Below are positions 12,855-22,400 of a stretch of DNA of 64,000 nucleotides, piece by piece. This DNA is from Mangrovibrevibacter kandeliae (GTDB lineage: Bacteria; Pseudomonadota; Alphaproteobacteria; Rhizobiales; Rhizobiaceae), in the NCBI RefSeq assembly GCF_024519155.1, contig NZ_JANIFJ010000006.1, forward strand, positions 1-64,000, given 5' to 3'. Position 1 is the first letter of the stretch, and the number at the start of each line of letters is the position of its first letter. The notes under the pieces are model-generated. The model did no database searches and was not told the DNA's origin. It worked only from the letters and a program-made list of their open reading frames with translations. The translations under genes were made by a program, and so were the position numbers.

Positions 12855-14036
12855 TCAGGCCAGCTGTTCGGGACGGGCGGCCGCCTCAGCCGCTTCGAGG
12901 TAGGCGTCGGAGCGCATCTCCACGAGACGCGACGCCGTCCTGTCGAACTCGAAGGCCTCGGCACCGGAGCGCCCGCGATAGAGGCTCTCGGCCGGCGCCT
13001 CGGCCGAAACCAGGATGCGCCGGCCCGCATCGTAGAGCGTGTCGACGAGGGCGATGAATCGCTTGGCCTCGTTGCGTTCGGCCTCCGCCATCACCGGCAC
13101 GTCTTCCAGAAGGATCGTGTGGAAGCGTTGCGCCAGCGCGAGGAAGTCCTGCGCACCGAGCGGCCGGCGGAGCAACTGCTCGAATCCGAACCGCGCCGCG
13201 CCGTTGCCGGCGCGCGGCACCTGGACGATGTGCCCCTTCACCGAAAGCGAGGCCGGCCGCTCCTTCTCCGTGCCGAGCAGAAGCTGCCAGGCCTCGTCCA
13301 TGCGCGCTCGCGCCTCGGCGCCGAGCGGCGTCAGGTAGAGGTGCTCGCGGCCGAGACGGATCAGCCGGTAGTCGGTCGCCGCGTCGAGGCGGACGACGTC
13401 CGCGTGGTCCTTCAGCGTCGCGACGAAGGGGAGGAAGAGCGGCCGGTTGAGGCCGTCCTTGTAGAGCCCGTCGGGCGCCACGTTCGAGGTCGCGACCAGC
13501 ACGACGCCCTCAGCGAACAGGGCACTGAACAGGCGCGACAGGATCATCGCGTCGGCGACGTCGGTCACCGCGAACTCGTCGAAGCAGAGCAGGCGCGCGC
13601 TCTGCGCGATGTCGGCCGCCACCGGCGGCATCGGGTCGTCGCCCCGCGCCGTGCCGGCCTTCACCGCGGCGCGATGCGCGCCGATCCGCTCGTGCACCTC
13701 GGCCATGAAGGCGTGGAAGTGCACGCGGCGCTTGGCCGGCACGCTGCTCGCGCGGAAGAACATGTCCATCAGCATGGTCTTGCCGCGGCCGACCGAGCCC
13801 CAGATGTACAACCCGCGCACGGCCTCGGGCCTCTTCGCCCGGCCGAAGAGCCAGCCGAGCGAGCTGTTCTTGACGCCGAGGCTGGCGGCAGACAGCGCCG
13901 CCTCGAGCCAGTCGAGACGGCTGGCGAGGTCGAGCTGCGCGCCGTCCGCCTCGATGTCGCCGGCCGCGATCATCCGGTCGAGCGCGGCGCGCACGTGCCC
14001 GGGACGCGCCCGCCCCGGTTTCGGTTCGGGCGTCAT
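12855..14036 (-). CDS. zapE: Cell division protein ZapE / AFG1-family ATPase
   Basis: A 393-residue AAA+ type ATPase of the AFG1/ZapE family. The Walker A motif GSVGRGKT is at residues 80-87, introduced by LYIWG; the Walker B motif LLCFDEF is at 149-155. Sensor-like TSN follows in VLVATSNVAPDGLYKDGLNR. In bacteria ZapE binds FtsZ and affects ring stability under stress; the mitochondrial relative handles inner-membrane proteins. It lies upstream of mdh on the same strand with a 363-base gap, a gene order I recall as common in Hyphomicrobiales. Confidence 0.92.
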   Translation of the reverse strand: MTPEPKPGRARPGHVRAALDRMIAAGDIEADGAQLDLASRLDWLEAALSAASLGVKNSSLGWLFGRAKRPEAVRGLYIWGSVGRGKTMLMDMFFRASSVPAKRRVHFHAFMAEVHERIGAHRAAVKAGTARGDDPMPPVAADIAQSARLLCFDEFAVTDVADAMILSRLFSALFAEGVVLVATSNVAPDGLYKDGLNRPLFLPFVATLKDHADVVRLDAATDYRLIRLGREHLYLTPLGAEARARMDEAWQLLLGTEKERPASLSVKGHIVQVPRAGNGAARFGFEQLLRRPLGAQDFLALAQRFHTILLEDVPVMAEAERNEAKRFIALVDTLYDAGRRILVSAEAPAESLYRGRSGAEAFEFDRTASRLVEMRSDAYLEAAEAAARPEQLA

Positions 14037-14067
14037 GCGGGTGCGCGCTCGTGCGGTCGAACGCCGC

Positions 14068-14637
14068 TCAACGGTAGAGGCTGATCGCCTGGCCGGCGCT
14101 GGTGGAGCCGTCGTAGCGCGTGCCGCCGGACGAGTTCAGCGTGGCAACGGTGGTCCCGCCGGAGTCCTTCAGCACGACCTGGCTGCCGGAGACATCCCAG
14201 GCTGCGACGTCGGCGACCTGCCCCGGGCAGCCGCGGGAGGCGGCGCGATAGCCGCCGGTCCACTTGGTCAGCGCCATGAAGATCTGACAGCTGCCGCCGC
14301 CGGAGGTCACCTTCCACGCGCCGACGAGGCTTTCGCGCGTCACCGGGGCGGCCGAGGCGGTCTGGGTCGGGGCACTCGAGCTGGGCGCGCCGGCGCCGGG
14401 CTGGTCGATGATCGGCGAGCCCGCGGGCTGCGCGTAGGGATCGTTCGCAGCGACCTCGGCAGAGGGCGGCGGGGGAGGCGGTGGCGGTGGCGGCAGGCTG
14501 CTCGACGCCACGCGGCCGGAGGGCGCTGCCGCGATGGGCGACGCGGCCCGGTCGCTGATCGTGGGCATACTGCGCGTGCATCCTGCCGCCGCAAGCAGCA
14601 GGGCCAGCACCAGGCCCGTCTTCGCTGTCCGCATCAT
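14068..14637 (-). CDS. AprI/Inh-type protease-inhibitor domain lipoprotein (Omp19-like)
   Basis: A 189-residue lipoprotein. The signal peptide ends in the lipobox LLAAAGC, so the mature protein is anchored by its acylated cysteine. A proline run (ten consecutive prolines) and an Ala/Ser/Pro linker follow. The C-terminal ~95 residues (ESLVGAWKVTSGGGSCQIFM to the end) form the beta-barrel Inh domain known from bacterial metalloprotease inhibitors and from Brucella Omp19. Start ATG 14637 gives a compact signal peptide; ATG 14667 would add ten residues. It ends 31 bases from zapE. Protease inhibition is inferred from the family. Confidence 0.82.
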   Translation of the reverse strand: MMRTAKTGLVLALLLAAAGCTRSMPTISDRAASPIAAAPSGRVASSSLPPPPPPPPPPSAEVAANDPYAQPAGSPIIDQPGAGAPSSSAPTQTASAAPVTRESLVGAWKVTSGGGSCQIFMALTKWTGGYRAASRGCPGQVADVAAWDVSGSQVVLKDSGGTTVATLNSSGGTRYDGSTSAGQAISLYR

Positions 14638-14919
14638 TCGTGAAATCCCCAACGCCTCGTTCACCATGTTGCTTCGCGTGCGGCTGCGCAGAACACGCAT
14701 CCGCAGTGCGAAGTGCCCGCTTCGGGTCACACGATGGCGGTCGAGACACATTCGTCAAGCCGGTTCGGGTCCGGAACGGCCCGAAAGGTGTGAACCGTTG
14801 CAACGAGGCCAGCGGCGGCGCCGCGGTCCGGCCGAACCCCGCGGCGTCGTCCGTGGGCGGGCGGAACCGCCGGCATGCGCCGCAGGCGAGGGGCTGCGTC
14901 CGTTCCGGTCCTCGGCTTT

Positions 14920-15555
14920 TCAGGGCCGCTCGAAGTCGCCGGTCTCCGGGTCGAGCGTCCAGAGTTCTCCGGTCGAGATGTCGAACCAGGCGCCGTGCAG
15001 CTGCAGTTCGCCGGAGGCCTCGCGCGCGGCGATGTAGGGGAAGCTGCGCAGATTGGCGACGGAGTAGCGGATGGAGATGCGCTCGAGCGAGGTCTGCCGC
15101 TCGCCGTTGGTCATGTGGCCGTTGGCGGCGACCGCCTTGGCGGCCGGATTGATCAGGCTCATCCACTTGCCGATGAAATCGTCCGCCTCGAGCGGCTTTG
15201 CGTCCGGCGAGAGCGCAGCCTTGATGCCGCCGCAGCGGCCGTGGCCGAGGACCAGGACGTTCTTCACCTTCAGGCCGAGAACGCCGAACTCGATCGCCGC
15301 CGAGGTCGAATGGTAGTCGCCATCGGGCTGGTAGGGAGGCACGAGATTGGCGACGTTGCGCACCACGAACATTTCGCCGGGCAGCGTGTCGAAGATGGTC
15401 TCCGGGGCGGCGCGGGAGTCGCAGCAGGCGATGACCATCACCTCCGGCGTCTGGCCTTCGCGCGCCAGCTGTCGATAGCGCTGCTCCTCGGCCTGGTAGC
15501 GGCCGTTCATGAACGAGCCGTAGCCCTTGAGAAGATGGTCGGGAAAGCCCGTCAC
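14920..15555 (-). CDS. Beta-class carbonic anhydrase
   Basis: A 211-residue beta-carbonic anhydrase. Zinc ligands are C45 and D46 (with R48) in ACCDSRAAP, and H105 and C108 in LGHGRCGG. It interconverts carbon dioxide and bicarbonate, supplying carboxylases. It has no signal peptide, so it is cytosolic. A GTG start at 15555 is chosen because GGAGG lies 6 bases upstream and the sequence MTGFPDHLLKGYGSF is the conserved N-terminus. The 155-base upstream gap is AT-richer and probably contains the promoter. The neighbours are unrelated in function. Confidence 0.95.
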   Translation of the reverse strand: MTGFPDHLLKGYGSFMNGRYQAEEQRYRQLAREGQTPEVMVIACCDSRAAPETIFDTLPGEMFVVRNVANLVPPYQPDGDYHSTSAAIEFGVLGLKVKNVLVLGHGRCGGIKAALSPDAKPLEADDFIGKWMSLINPAAKAVAANGHMTNGERQTSLERISIRYSVANLRSFPYIAAREASGELQLHGAWFDISTGELWTLDPETGDFERP

Positions 15556-15710
15556 ACAAACCTCCAGAAGATCGTCCGTCTGCCTCTGCAGAGGGTGTTC
15601 ACAGAGCTAAAGCAGAGCTCTTAGATTCCCCTGAACAAGGCTGGTTCACTCTCGGTTGAAATATGTCCGCAAAACATCCGCGATCGTGCCCGCCGCCGTG
15701 GGTGGATCGG

Positions 15711-16604
15711 TCAGGCTCGCCGGTCGCCGGAGGGATAGGCGAGGCGGCGCATCTGCACCATGGCCATCGGATGCTTCAGGCTTTCCGCATCGGTTTCGAG
15801 CGTCAGTTCGTCGGCGCCCCGTTTGGTGGAGCGGGCGAGGATCTCGTAGACGGCCGCGGTGGCGGTCTGCAGCGCCTTCTCTCCCGCCATGCCGGACAGC
15901 ATGCGGGCGAGGAAGACCGCGCCCGTCAGGTCGCCGAGACCCTGCGGCGCCCGTTCGATCAGCCGGTGCTCGGCCAGCAGCGCCTTGTAGTCGGCGACGA
16001 GGAGGTTGCCGGTGCCGCCTCGCAGCAGCGGGAAGGCCGAGGTCACGAGCACGCTCTCGGGACCCAGTGCGACGGCGGCCTCGATGAGATGCGTGTTGTC
16101 GGAGAACTCGAGGCCGGTGAGGAGTTCGAGCTCGAAGCGGTTGGGCGTGACGATGTCGGCGAGCGGCAGCAGCCGGTCGCGGATTGCCGCGACCAGCGCC
16201 TCCGGCTGGTAGAGGCGGCCGCCGTCGCCGAGGATCGGATCGCAGAGATAGACCGCGCCGGGGTTCGTCCGTTTCACGGCTTCGATCAGGCGCGCCACGG
16301 GCTCGATCTGCTCGGTCGTGCCGAAATAGCCGGTGATGACCGCCCCGACCTCGGGCAGCCAGCGCGCACCGGCAAGGTCATCGACGAGCGCGGCGAATTC
16401 GCCGTCTGCGGGCGCGATGCGCGTGCCCGGCCCGTGTCCCGGGTGCCAGGGCAGCATGACGGTCGGCACGGACCAGACGGGAAAGCCGAGCGACTCCAGC
16501 GCCAGCACGACGGCGCGGTTGCCGACCGTCCCGCGCGCAACGTGGCTCGAGATCGCGATCACGGCAGGCTTGTCGCCCCTGGCGGAAGAGGTCGTTTCGG
16601 TCAT
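15711..16604 (-). CDS. pdxY: Pyridoxal kinase
   Basis: A 297-residue ribokinase-superfamily enzyme. ISSHVARGTVGNRA near the N-terminus is the pyridoxal-binding segment of PdxY/PdxK; YLCDPILGD and IVTPNRFELELLTG are conserved core motifs. The catalytic aspartate region reads GLGDLTGAVFLARML. It phosphorylates pyridoxal in vitamin B6 salvage. Start ATG 16604. It is preceded, 8 bases upstream, by a small membrane protein gene on the same strand, so the two are probably cotranscribed. Confidence 0.92.
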   Translation of the reverse strand: MTETTSSARGDKPAVIAISSHVARGTVGNRAVVLALESLGFPVWSVPTVMLPWHPGHGPGTRIAPADGEFAALVDDLAGARWLPEVGAVITGYFGTTEQIEPVARLIEAVKRTNPGAVYLCDPILGDGGRLYQPEALVAAIRDRLLPLADIVTPNRFELELLTGLEFSDNTHLIEAAVALGPESVLVTSAFPLLRGGTGNLLVADYKALLAEHRLIERAPQGLGDLTGAVFLARMLSGMAGEKALQTATAAVYEILARSTKRGADELTLETDAESLKHPMAMVQMRRLAYPSGDRRA

Positions 16605-16611
16605 TCGGCCG

Positions 16612-16869
16612 TCAGCTGCGGGTGAGGAAGGCGAACAGCGAAGCCGCAAGCAGGACGAATGCGACGAAGCCGAGGAGGCGGCCGATGCGGGTGCCGGCGA
16701 CCTCGACGCGGTCGTCCTGGTCGACGTCGCTCGCCGAGAAGTGGTCGCGGGTCCGCAGGATCACGCGGGTGAGGTCGCCACCGATCTGCGGCTCCGTTTC
16801 CTGGCGCACACGCTCCAGGATCGCCCGCGCCTCGCGCTGATTGTCGTCGTCTCGATCATGCCGCTGCAT
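16612..16869 (-). CDS. Small protein with a C-terminal membrane anchor
   Basis: An 85-residue protein: charged N-terminal half (MQRHDRDDDNQREARAILE), an amphipathic middle, and a C-terminal hydrophobic helix (LLGFVAFVLLAASLFAFL) ending two charged or polar residues before the stop. This is the layout of a tail-anchored inner-membrane protein. I do not recognise a named family. It is 8 bases upstream of pdxY and likely in the same transcript, which supports it being a real gene. Function unknown. Confidence 0.65.
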   Translation of the reverse strand: MQRHDRDDDNQREARAILERVRQETEPQIGGDLTRVILRTRDHFSASDVDQDDRVEVAGTRIGRLLGFVAFVLLAASLFAFLTRS

Positions 16870-17111
16870 CGCCTCGAAGCCTTACCGAAAACCCCGCGAA
16901 GGGCAATACGGAAGCGGAGCTCGGGAGGACCGGCGCCGGCTTCGCACGGTCGAGAGAGGCGATCGGCAAGGCGCCGCGCAGCCGGAGGAAGCGCGTACCC
17001 TGTGTCGTGCTGTGGCGCTGCGGCTCCGCCGCGCTGTCGTCTACCTGTCGCCTTGCCCTGCGCTAGATGAGCGCATGCCGCCGCTTCGGGCCGGCCGCAT
17101 CGGGGGATGCC

Positions 17112-17738
17112 ATGCCAAAGTCTCGTGTCGCACGCCTGGGTACCGCGCCATTTGTCCACGCGCTTTGTCTTCTGGCGCTGCTGGTGCCGCTTCTGTCCGG
17201 CTGCGGCGTCAATTCGATCCCGACCTACGAGGAGCAGGCCAAGGCCGCCTGGTCGCAGGTCGAGAACCAGTATCAGCGCCGGGCCGATCTCATCCCCAAC
17301 CTCGTCGAGACGGTGAAGGGCTATGCGGCGCAGGAAAAGGACGTGCTCACCGCCGTCGTCGAGGCGCGGGCCAAGGCGACACAGGTGAACGTCTCGGCCG
17401 ACCAGCTGACCGACCCGGCGGCGGTGCAGAAGTTCCAGGCGGCGCAGGACAGTCTGTCCGGCGCACTGTCGCGCCTGCTCGTCACCGTCGAGCGCTACCC
17501 GGACCTCAAGTCCAACCAGAACTTCCTGGCGCTGCAGAGCCAGCTGGAGGGCACCGAGAACCGGATTGCGGTGGCGCGGCGCGACTACATCGAGGCCGTG
17601 CGGGTCTACAACACCGAGCTGAAGACCATACCGGGCCGCTGGTGGGCGAGCTGGTTCTATCCGGAAGCCGAGCCGATGCAGCCCTTCACCGCGACGGCCG
17701 GAAGCTCGACACCGCCGACCGTCGATTTCGGCAAATGA
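17112..17738 (+). CDS. lemA: LemA family lipoprotein
   Basis: A 208-residue LemA protein. The signal peptide ends LLSGC, a lipobox with the cysteine at residue 31. The LemA core is clear: AAWSQVENQYQRRADLIPNLVETVKGY, then FLALQSQLEGTENRI, and ending RWWASWF. The fold is a long antiparallel helix bundle exposed to the periplasm. The stop overlaps the start of the next gene (ATGA at 17735), so the two are translationally coupled. The ATG at 17112 has a G-run upstream (CGGGGGATGCC). The molecular role of LemA proteins is not settled. Confidence 0.92.
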   Translation: MPKSRVARLGTAPFVHALCLLALLVPLLSGCGVNSIPTYEEQAKAAWSQVENQYQRRADLIPNLVETVKGYAAQEKDVLTAVVEARAKATQVNVSADQLTDPAAVQKFQAAQDSLSGALSRLLVTVERYPDLKSNQNFLALQSQLEGTENRIAVARRDYIEAVRVYNTELKTIPGRWWASWFYPEAEPMQPFTATAGSSTPPTVDFGK

Positions 17739-18580
17739 GACGCGTCCGGTTGCCGCCCGTTCCGCCAGCCCGGCCGGCCTCCAAGGCGGGTGTCGGGCTG
17801 CTTCTCGGCGTCCTGGCGCTGCTCCTCGTCGCCGGGATGGCGCCGGTTCGGGCGCAGCAGTTCCCGCAGCTCACCGGGCGCGTCGTCGACACGGCCGACC
17901 TCCTGTCGCCGGCCGCGGAAGCCGCGCTGACACAGAAGCTCGAAGCATTCGAGACGGCCTCCTCCGATCAGGTGGTGGTGGCGACCGTGCCCGACCTGCA
18001 GGGCTATGCGGTGGAGGACTACGCCAATCGGCTGGCGCGTCAGTGGGCGCTCGGCCAGGCGAAGGAGGACAACGGCGTCCTGCTGCTGGTCGCGCGCGAC
18101 GACCGCAAGGTGCGGATCGAGGTCGGCTACGGCCTCGAGGGCACGCTGACCGACGCGCTGTCGCGCACGATCATCGACGGCGACATCCTGCCGGCCTTTC
18201 GAGGCGGCGATTTCGCCGGCGGCATCGCGCGTGGGGTCGACGGCATCCTCGCCGTCCTCTCCGGCAACGCGGCCGAGCTGAAGGCGCGGGCCGAACGCAA
18301 CAGGCAGTGGAGCGGCGACGAGATGCCGTCCTGGCTGTTCTTCACGATCTTCGCCGCCGTCTTCCTGTTCGTCGCCGGGACGTTCGTGCTCACCCAGATG
18401 GCACGCCTGCGCGGCCGGCGGGTCGGCCCCAACCGCTACCGGTGGCTCGGCACCACCTGGGTGCTCGGCGGCGGCTATCCCGGCTCGCGCGGCTCCTCGG
18501 GCGGCGGCTTCTCCGGTGGCGGCAGCTTTTCGGGCGGCGGCGGATCCTTCGGAGGCGGCGGCGCCTCGGGGAGCTGGTAG
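17735..18580 (+). CDS. TPM-domain membrane protein (YgcG family)
   Basis: A 281-residue protein. The signal peptide ends in APVRAQQ. The TPM domain (about residues 45-170) carries VVDTADLLSP, the motif KEDNGVLLLVARDDRKVRIEVG and GDILPAFRGGDF. A transmembrane helix follows (LFFTIFAAVFLFVAGTFVL), and the C-terminus is Gly/Ser-rich (repeated GGGSFSGGG) as in YgcG proteins. It starts inside the lemA stop codon (ATGA). LemA-TPM pairs are widespread and thought to act together at the envelope. Confidence 0.9.
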   Translation: MRRVRLPPVPPARPASKAGVGLLLGVLALLLVAGMAPVRAQQFPQLTGRVVDTADLLSPAAEAALTQKLEAFETASSDQVVVATVPDLQGYAVEDYANRLARQWALGQAKEDNGVLLLVARDDRKVRIEVGYGLEGTLTDALSRTIIDGDILPAFRGGDFAGGIARGVDGILAVLSGNAAELKARAERNRQWSGDEMPSWLFFTIFAAVFLFVAGTFVLTQMARLRGRRVGPNRYRWLGTTWVLGGGYPGSRGSSGGGFSGGGSFSGGGGSFGGGGASGSW

Positions 18581-19219
18581 ATGGCCGGCGTCGCCTTCAC
18601 CCCCGAGGAACACCGCCGTATCGCGCAGGCCATCCGGACGGCCGAGGCGACGACGCGCGGCGAGATCTACTGCGTCTTCGCGCGCCGCAGCGACCGCTAC
18701 GGCTTCGTCTCGGCCTGCGTGGTGCTGGCTCTGGCTCTCGCCGCCGGCTGGCTCGCGGTTCTGGTCGCCGCCCTCGCCGGACTGCCTGTCACCGCGCTCG
18801 AGGTCGTGGCGGGCCAGACCCTCGCGGGGGCTTTGCTCTACGCGGTCGCGGCCGCATCGCCGTCGTTGCGCATGATGCTGGTGCCGCGCGCGGGGGGCGC
18901 GCCCCCCGCGGGCCAGCTGGCGCGGGTGCAGTGCCAGTCGCCCCGCATCCACCCGACGAGCGAACGGACCGGCGTCCTCATCTTCGTCTCGGCCGAAGAG
19001 CACCATGCCGAGATCGTCGCTGACGAGGGCATTGATGCGAAGGTCCCTCAGGAGGACTGGAACGCAATCGTCGAGGCGCTGGTCGAGGCCGCGCGCGGCG
19101 GCCGCTTCGCCGAAGGCTACGAGGACGCCATCGCGCGGGCAGGGGCGCTCCTGTCGCGGCACTTTCCCGGCGGGAGCGACAACCCGAACGAGCTGCCCGA
19201 TCGCCTCGTCGAGCTCTGA
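18581..19219 (+). CDS. TPM-domain membrane protein, second copy (cytosol-start type)
   Basis: A 212-residue protein with no signal peptide. It begins FTPEEHRRIAQAIRTAEATTRGEIYCV, then has two transmembrane helices (about 47-90), followed by a TPM-like C-terminal half with TGVLIFVSAEEHHAEIVADEGI and GGRFAEGYEDAIARAGALLSRHFP. This is the second TPM member usually seen in lemA-ygcG operons. ATG 18581 immediately follows the stop of the previous gene with no spacer, implying reinitiation. Confidence 0.87.
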   Translation: MAGVAFTPEEHRRIAQAIRTAEATTRGEIYCVFARRSDRYGFVSACVVLALALAAGWLAVLVAALAGLPVTALEVVAGQTLAGALLYAVAAASPSLRMMLVPRAGGAPPAGQLARVQCQSPRIHPTSERTGVLIFVSAEEHHAEIVADEGIDAKVPQEDWNAIVEALVEAARGGRFAEGYEDAIARAGALLSRHFPGGSDNPNELPDRLVEL

Positions 19220-19405
19220 GCGCGGCAAAGGCGCAGGCACGCGCCGTTGCGTCAGCCGCGCGCCACGTGTCACAAGAGCCGCCGCGTCGCCCCGTGCCGC
19301 ACGCGGTCTGAAGGTTGGGGAAGCCGGACCTGACACCGGGGAAGCGGCGGCCGGTTCCAGGTCGAGCGAAACCGCACGGGGGAGTGCGGCGCGAGGAGGG
19401 CAGTC

Positions 19406-22400
19406 ATGGACGCCGACGTGAGTTCGAAGAAGCCGATCATCCGTGCCGTGGTGGCCGAGCTCGGAGACGGAGCCGCCGCCGCATTGGCGCCGCTGCTTCT
19501 CGCTCGTCCGCCGGCGGACGATCTCGACGCCTTCGAGCCGGCCGCGCTGACCGCGGCCATCCGCCGGGGTGTCGCAGCGCTCGAGGAGCACAAGAGCGGC
19601 GAGCCGCTGGTGCGGGTCGAGCAGCCGGAGGGCTTCACGCTCGACGGTGCGCCCCTGACCCTGGTGTCCGTCGTCAACGACGACATGCCCTTCCTGTTCG
19701 ATTCGGTGATGGGCGAGATCGCCGAGACCGCGGCGACGATCCGCTTCATCTCCCACCCGATCCTCGACGTCACCCGCGACGCGGCGGGCGCGCTCGACGG
19801 CTTCGCCGCGACGACGACGCCGGGCGGGCGGGGCGGCGAGCGCCTCAGCCTGATCCAGGTCGCGCTCGACCGGCCGGCGAATGCCGGGGCGTCGCTGGAG
19901 GCGCGGCTGCTCACCGTCCTGACGCAGGTGGTGCGGGCCAATCTCGACTTCGATGCCATGCGCAGCCGCGTCGGCGAGGCGGTCGAGGGGCTGCGCCGCT
20001 ATGCCGCCGAGGCGGAGGACGTGGAGGGCGTGGTCGCCGTCGGCGAGGCGGCCCAGTTCGTGGAATGGCTGCGCGACGAGAACTTCACCTTCCTCGGGTG
20101 CCGCGAATTCGACTATGCGGGGCCGGACGCCGACGAGGTGCTGGTGCCACGCGAGGAGGTGGGGCTCGGCATCCTGCGCGACCCCGACATGCGCATCCTG
20201 CGGCGGGCCGGTCAGGCGACGACGACGACGCCGGAGCTGCGCGCCTTCCTGGAGGGGCCGGACCCGCTGATCGTCACCAAGGCGAACACCCGGTCGGTGG
20301 TGCATCGCCGCGCCTACATGGATTACATCGGCATCAAGCGCTATGAGGACGGCCGCTTCGTCGGCGAATTGCGCATCGTCGGCCTCTTCACCTCAACCGC
20401 CTACACGCGCTCGATCCTGGCGATCCCCTATCTCCGGCTGAAGGCCGAGACGGTGATCGGCCGCTTCGACCTGCGGCCAGGCTCCCATTCGGCCAAGGCG
20501 CTCCTCAACGCGCTCGAATCCTATCCGCGCGACGAGCTCTTCCAGATCGACGTCGACACCCTGGAGGGTTTCATCGGCACCGTGATGGAGCTCGGCGAGC
20601 GGCCGCGCGTGCGTGTCCTGCCGCGCATCGACCGCTTCGACCGGTTCGTGTCAGTCCTCGTCTTCGTGCCGCGCGAGCGCTACGATTCCCGCCTGCGCGA
20701 GCGGATCGGCCTGCTTCTCGCCGAGCGCTACGACGGCCACGTCTCGGCTTACTATCCGGCCTTTCCGGAAGGGCTCCTGACCCGCGTCCACTTCATCATC
20801 GGACGCACCGAGGGCAAGACGCCCGAGGTCGATGCGCGCGCGCTCGAGGCGCGAATCGCGGCGATGGCCCGCAACTGGGAGGACGCCTACGGCGCCGCCG
20901 CGACGCAGACGCCGGAGCTCATGCGCTATGCGCCGGGCATGCCGGAGGGCTACCGCGACGCCGTCGACCCGCGCGAGGCGGTGGCGGACGCCGGCGCGAT
21001 GGCCCGGCTCGGCGACGACCGCCGGCTGATCGCCGACTTCTACCGCCGGCCGGGCGATGCCGACACGCTCCTGCGCCTGAAGCTCTTCCATCTCGGCCCG
21101 GCCGTCGCGCTCTCGACCCGCGTGCCGATCCTGGAAAACATGGGCTTCGACGTGTTGTTCGAGCGGACCCACCGGCTGACCCGGCCAGACGGCACGACGG
21201 TCCACATCCACGACATGGATCTCGCCGACCGCAAGGGCGCGGCCATCCCGCTCGCCGACGAGGGCGCCGCGCTGGAATCGACCTTCGGCGCGGTCTGCGC
21301 CGGGCTGATCGAGAGCGACGGCTTCAACGCGCTGACGCTGGAGGCGGGGCTCGACCACCGCCAGGCCAACGTCCTGCGCGCCTATGCGATGTACCTGCGC
21401 CAGACCGGCCTTGCCTACTCGCCCGACTACTTCGCCGCGGTGATGGCGCGCCAGCCGGCGATCGCGCGGCTGCTGTGGCAGCTCTTCGACGACTCGTTCA
21501 ACCCGCGGAAGGCCGACCGGCGCGACCTGCCGGAGGCGGGGTCGACCGACAGCTTCGAGCCGGAGGACCGCCAGCGCCGCGCCGCCGCCGAGCGTGGCAG
21601 CCTGGAGACGCTGCAGGCGATCCTCTCGGCGCTCGACGCCGTCGAGAGCCTCGACGACGACCGCATCCTGCGGCGCTACCTCGCGGTGATCCTGGCGACG
21701 CTGCGCACCAACTACTACGCCGTGCCGACGCTCTCGGCCGCGCCGCGCTCGACGCCGGACGAGGTGCATCCGGCGCTCGCCTTCAAGCTCGATTCCGCCC
21801 GCGTCGAGGGCCTGCCGGAGCCGGTGCCCTTCCGCGAGATCTTCGTGTTCGACGCACGGGTGGAGGGCGTCCACCTGCGCTTCGGCACGGTGGCGCGCGG
21901 CGGGCTGCGCTGGTCCGACCGCGCCCAGGACTACCGCACCGAGGTGCTCGGCCTCGTCAAGGCGCAGCAGGTCAAGAACGCCGTGATCGTGCCGGTTGGC
22001 GCCAAGGGCGGGTTCTACCCGAAGCGCCTGCCGCCGGCCGCCGCCGACCGCGACGCCTGGTTCGAGGCCGGGCGCTCGGCCTACATCGTCTTCGTCGCCT
22101 CGCTCTTGTCGATCACCGACACGCTCGCGGGCGACTCGGTCGTGACGCCCGCGGACGTCGTGCGCTTCGACGGCGAGGACCCCTATTTCGTCGTCGCCGC
22201 CGACAAGGGCACGGCGACCTTCTCCGACACCGCCAACGCCATCGCGCAGGCCGAGGGCTTCTGGCTGGACGACGCCTTCGCCTCCGGCGGCTCGGCCGGC
22301 TATGACCACAAGGCGATGGGCATCACTGCCCGCGGCGCCTGGGAGGCGGTGAAGCGCCACTTCCGCGAGATCGACCACGACATCCAGGCGGTCCCCTTCA

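Noticed and set aside
17657-20305. An 882-residue open frame on the minus strand across the TPM genes and the start of gdh
   Set aside because: Arg/Gly/Ala low-complexity shadow of well-supported plus-strand genes.
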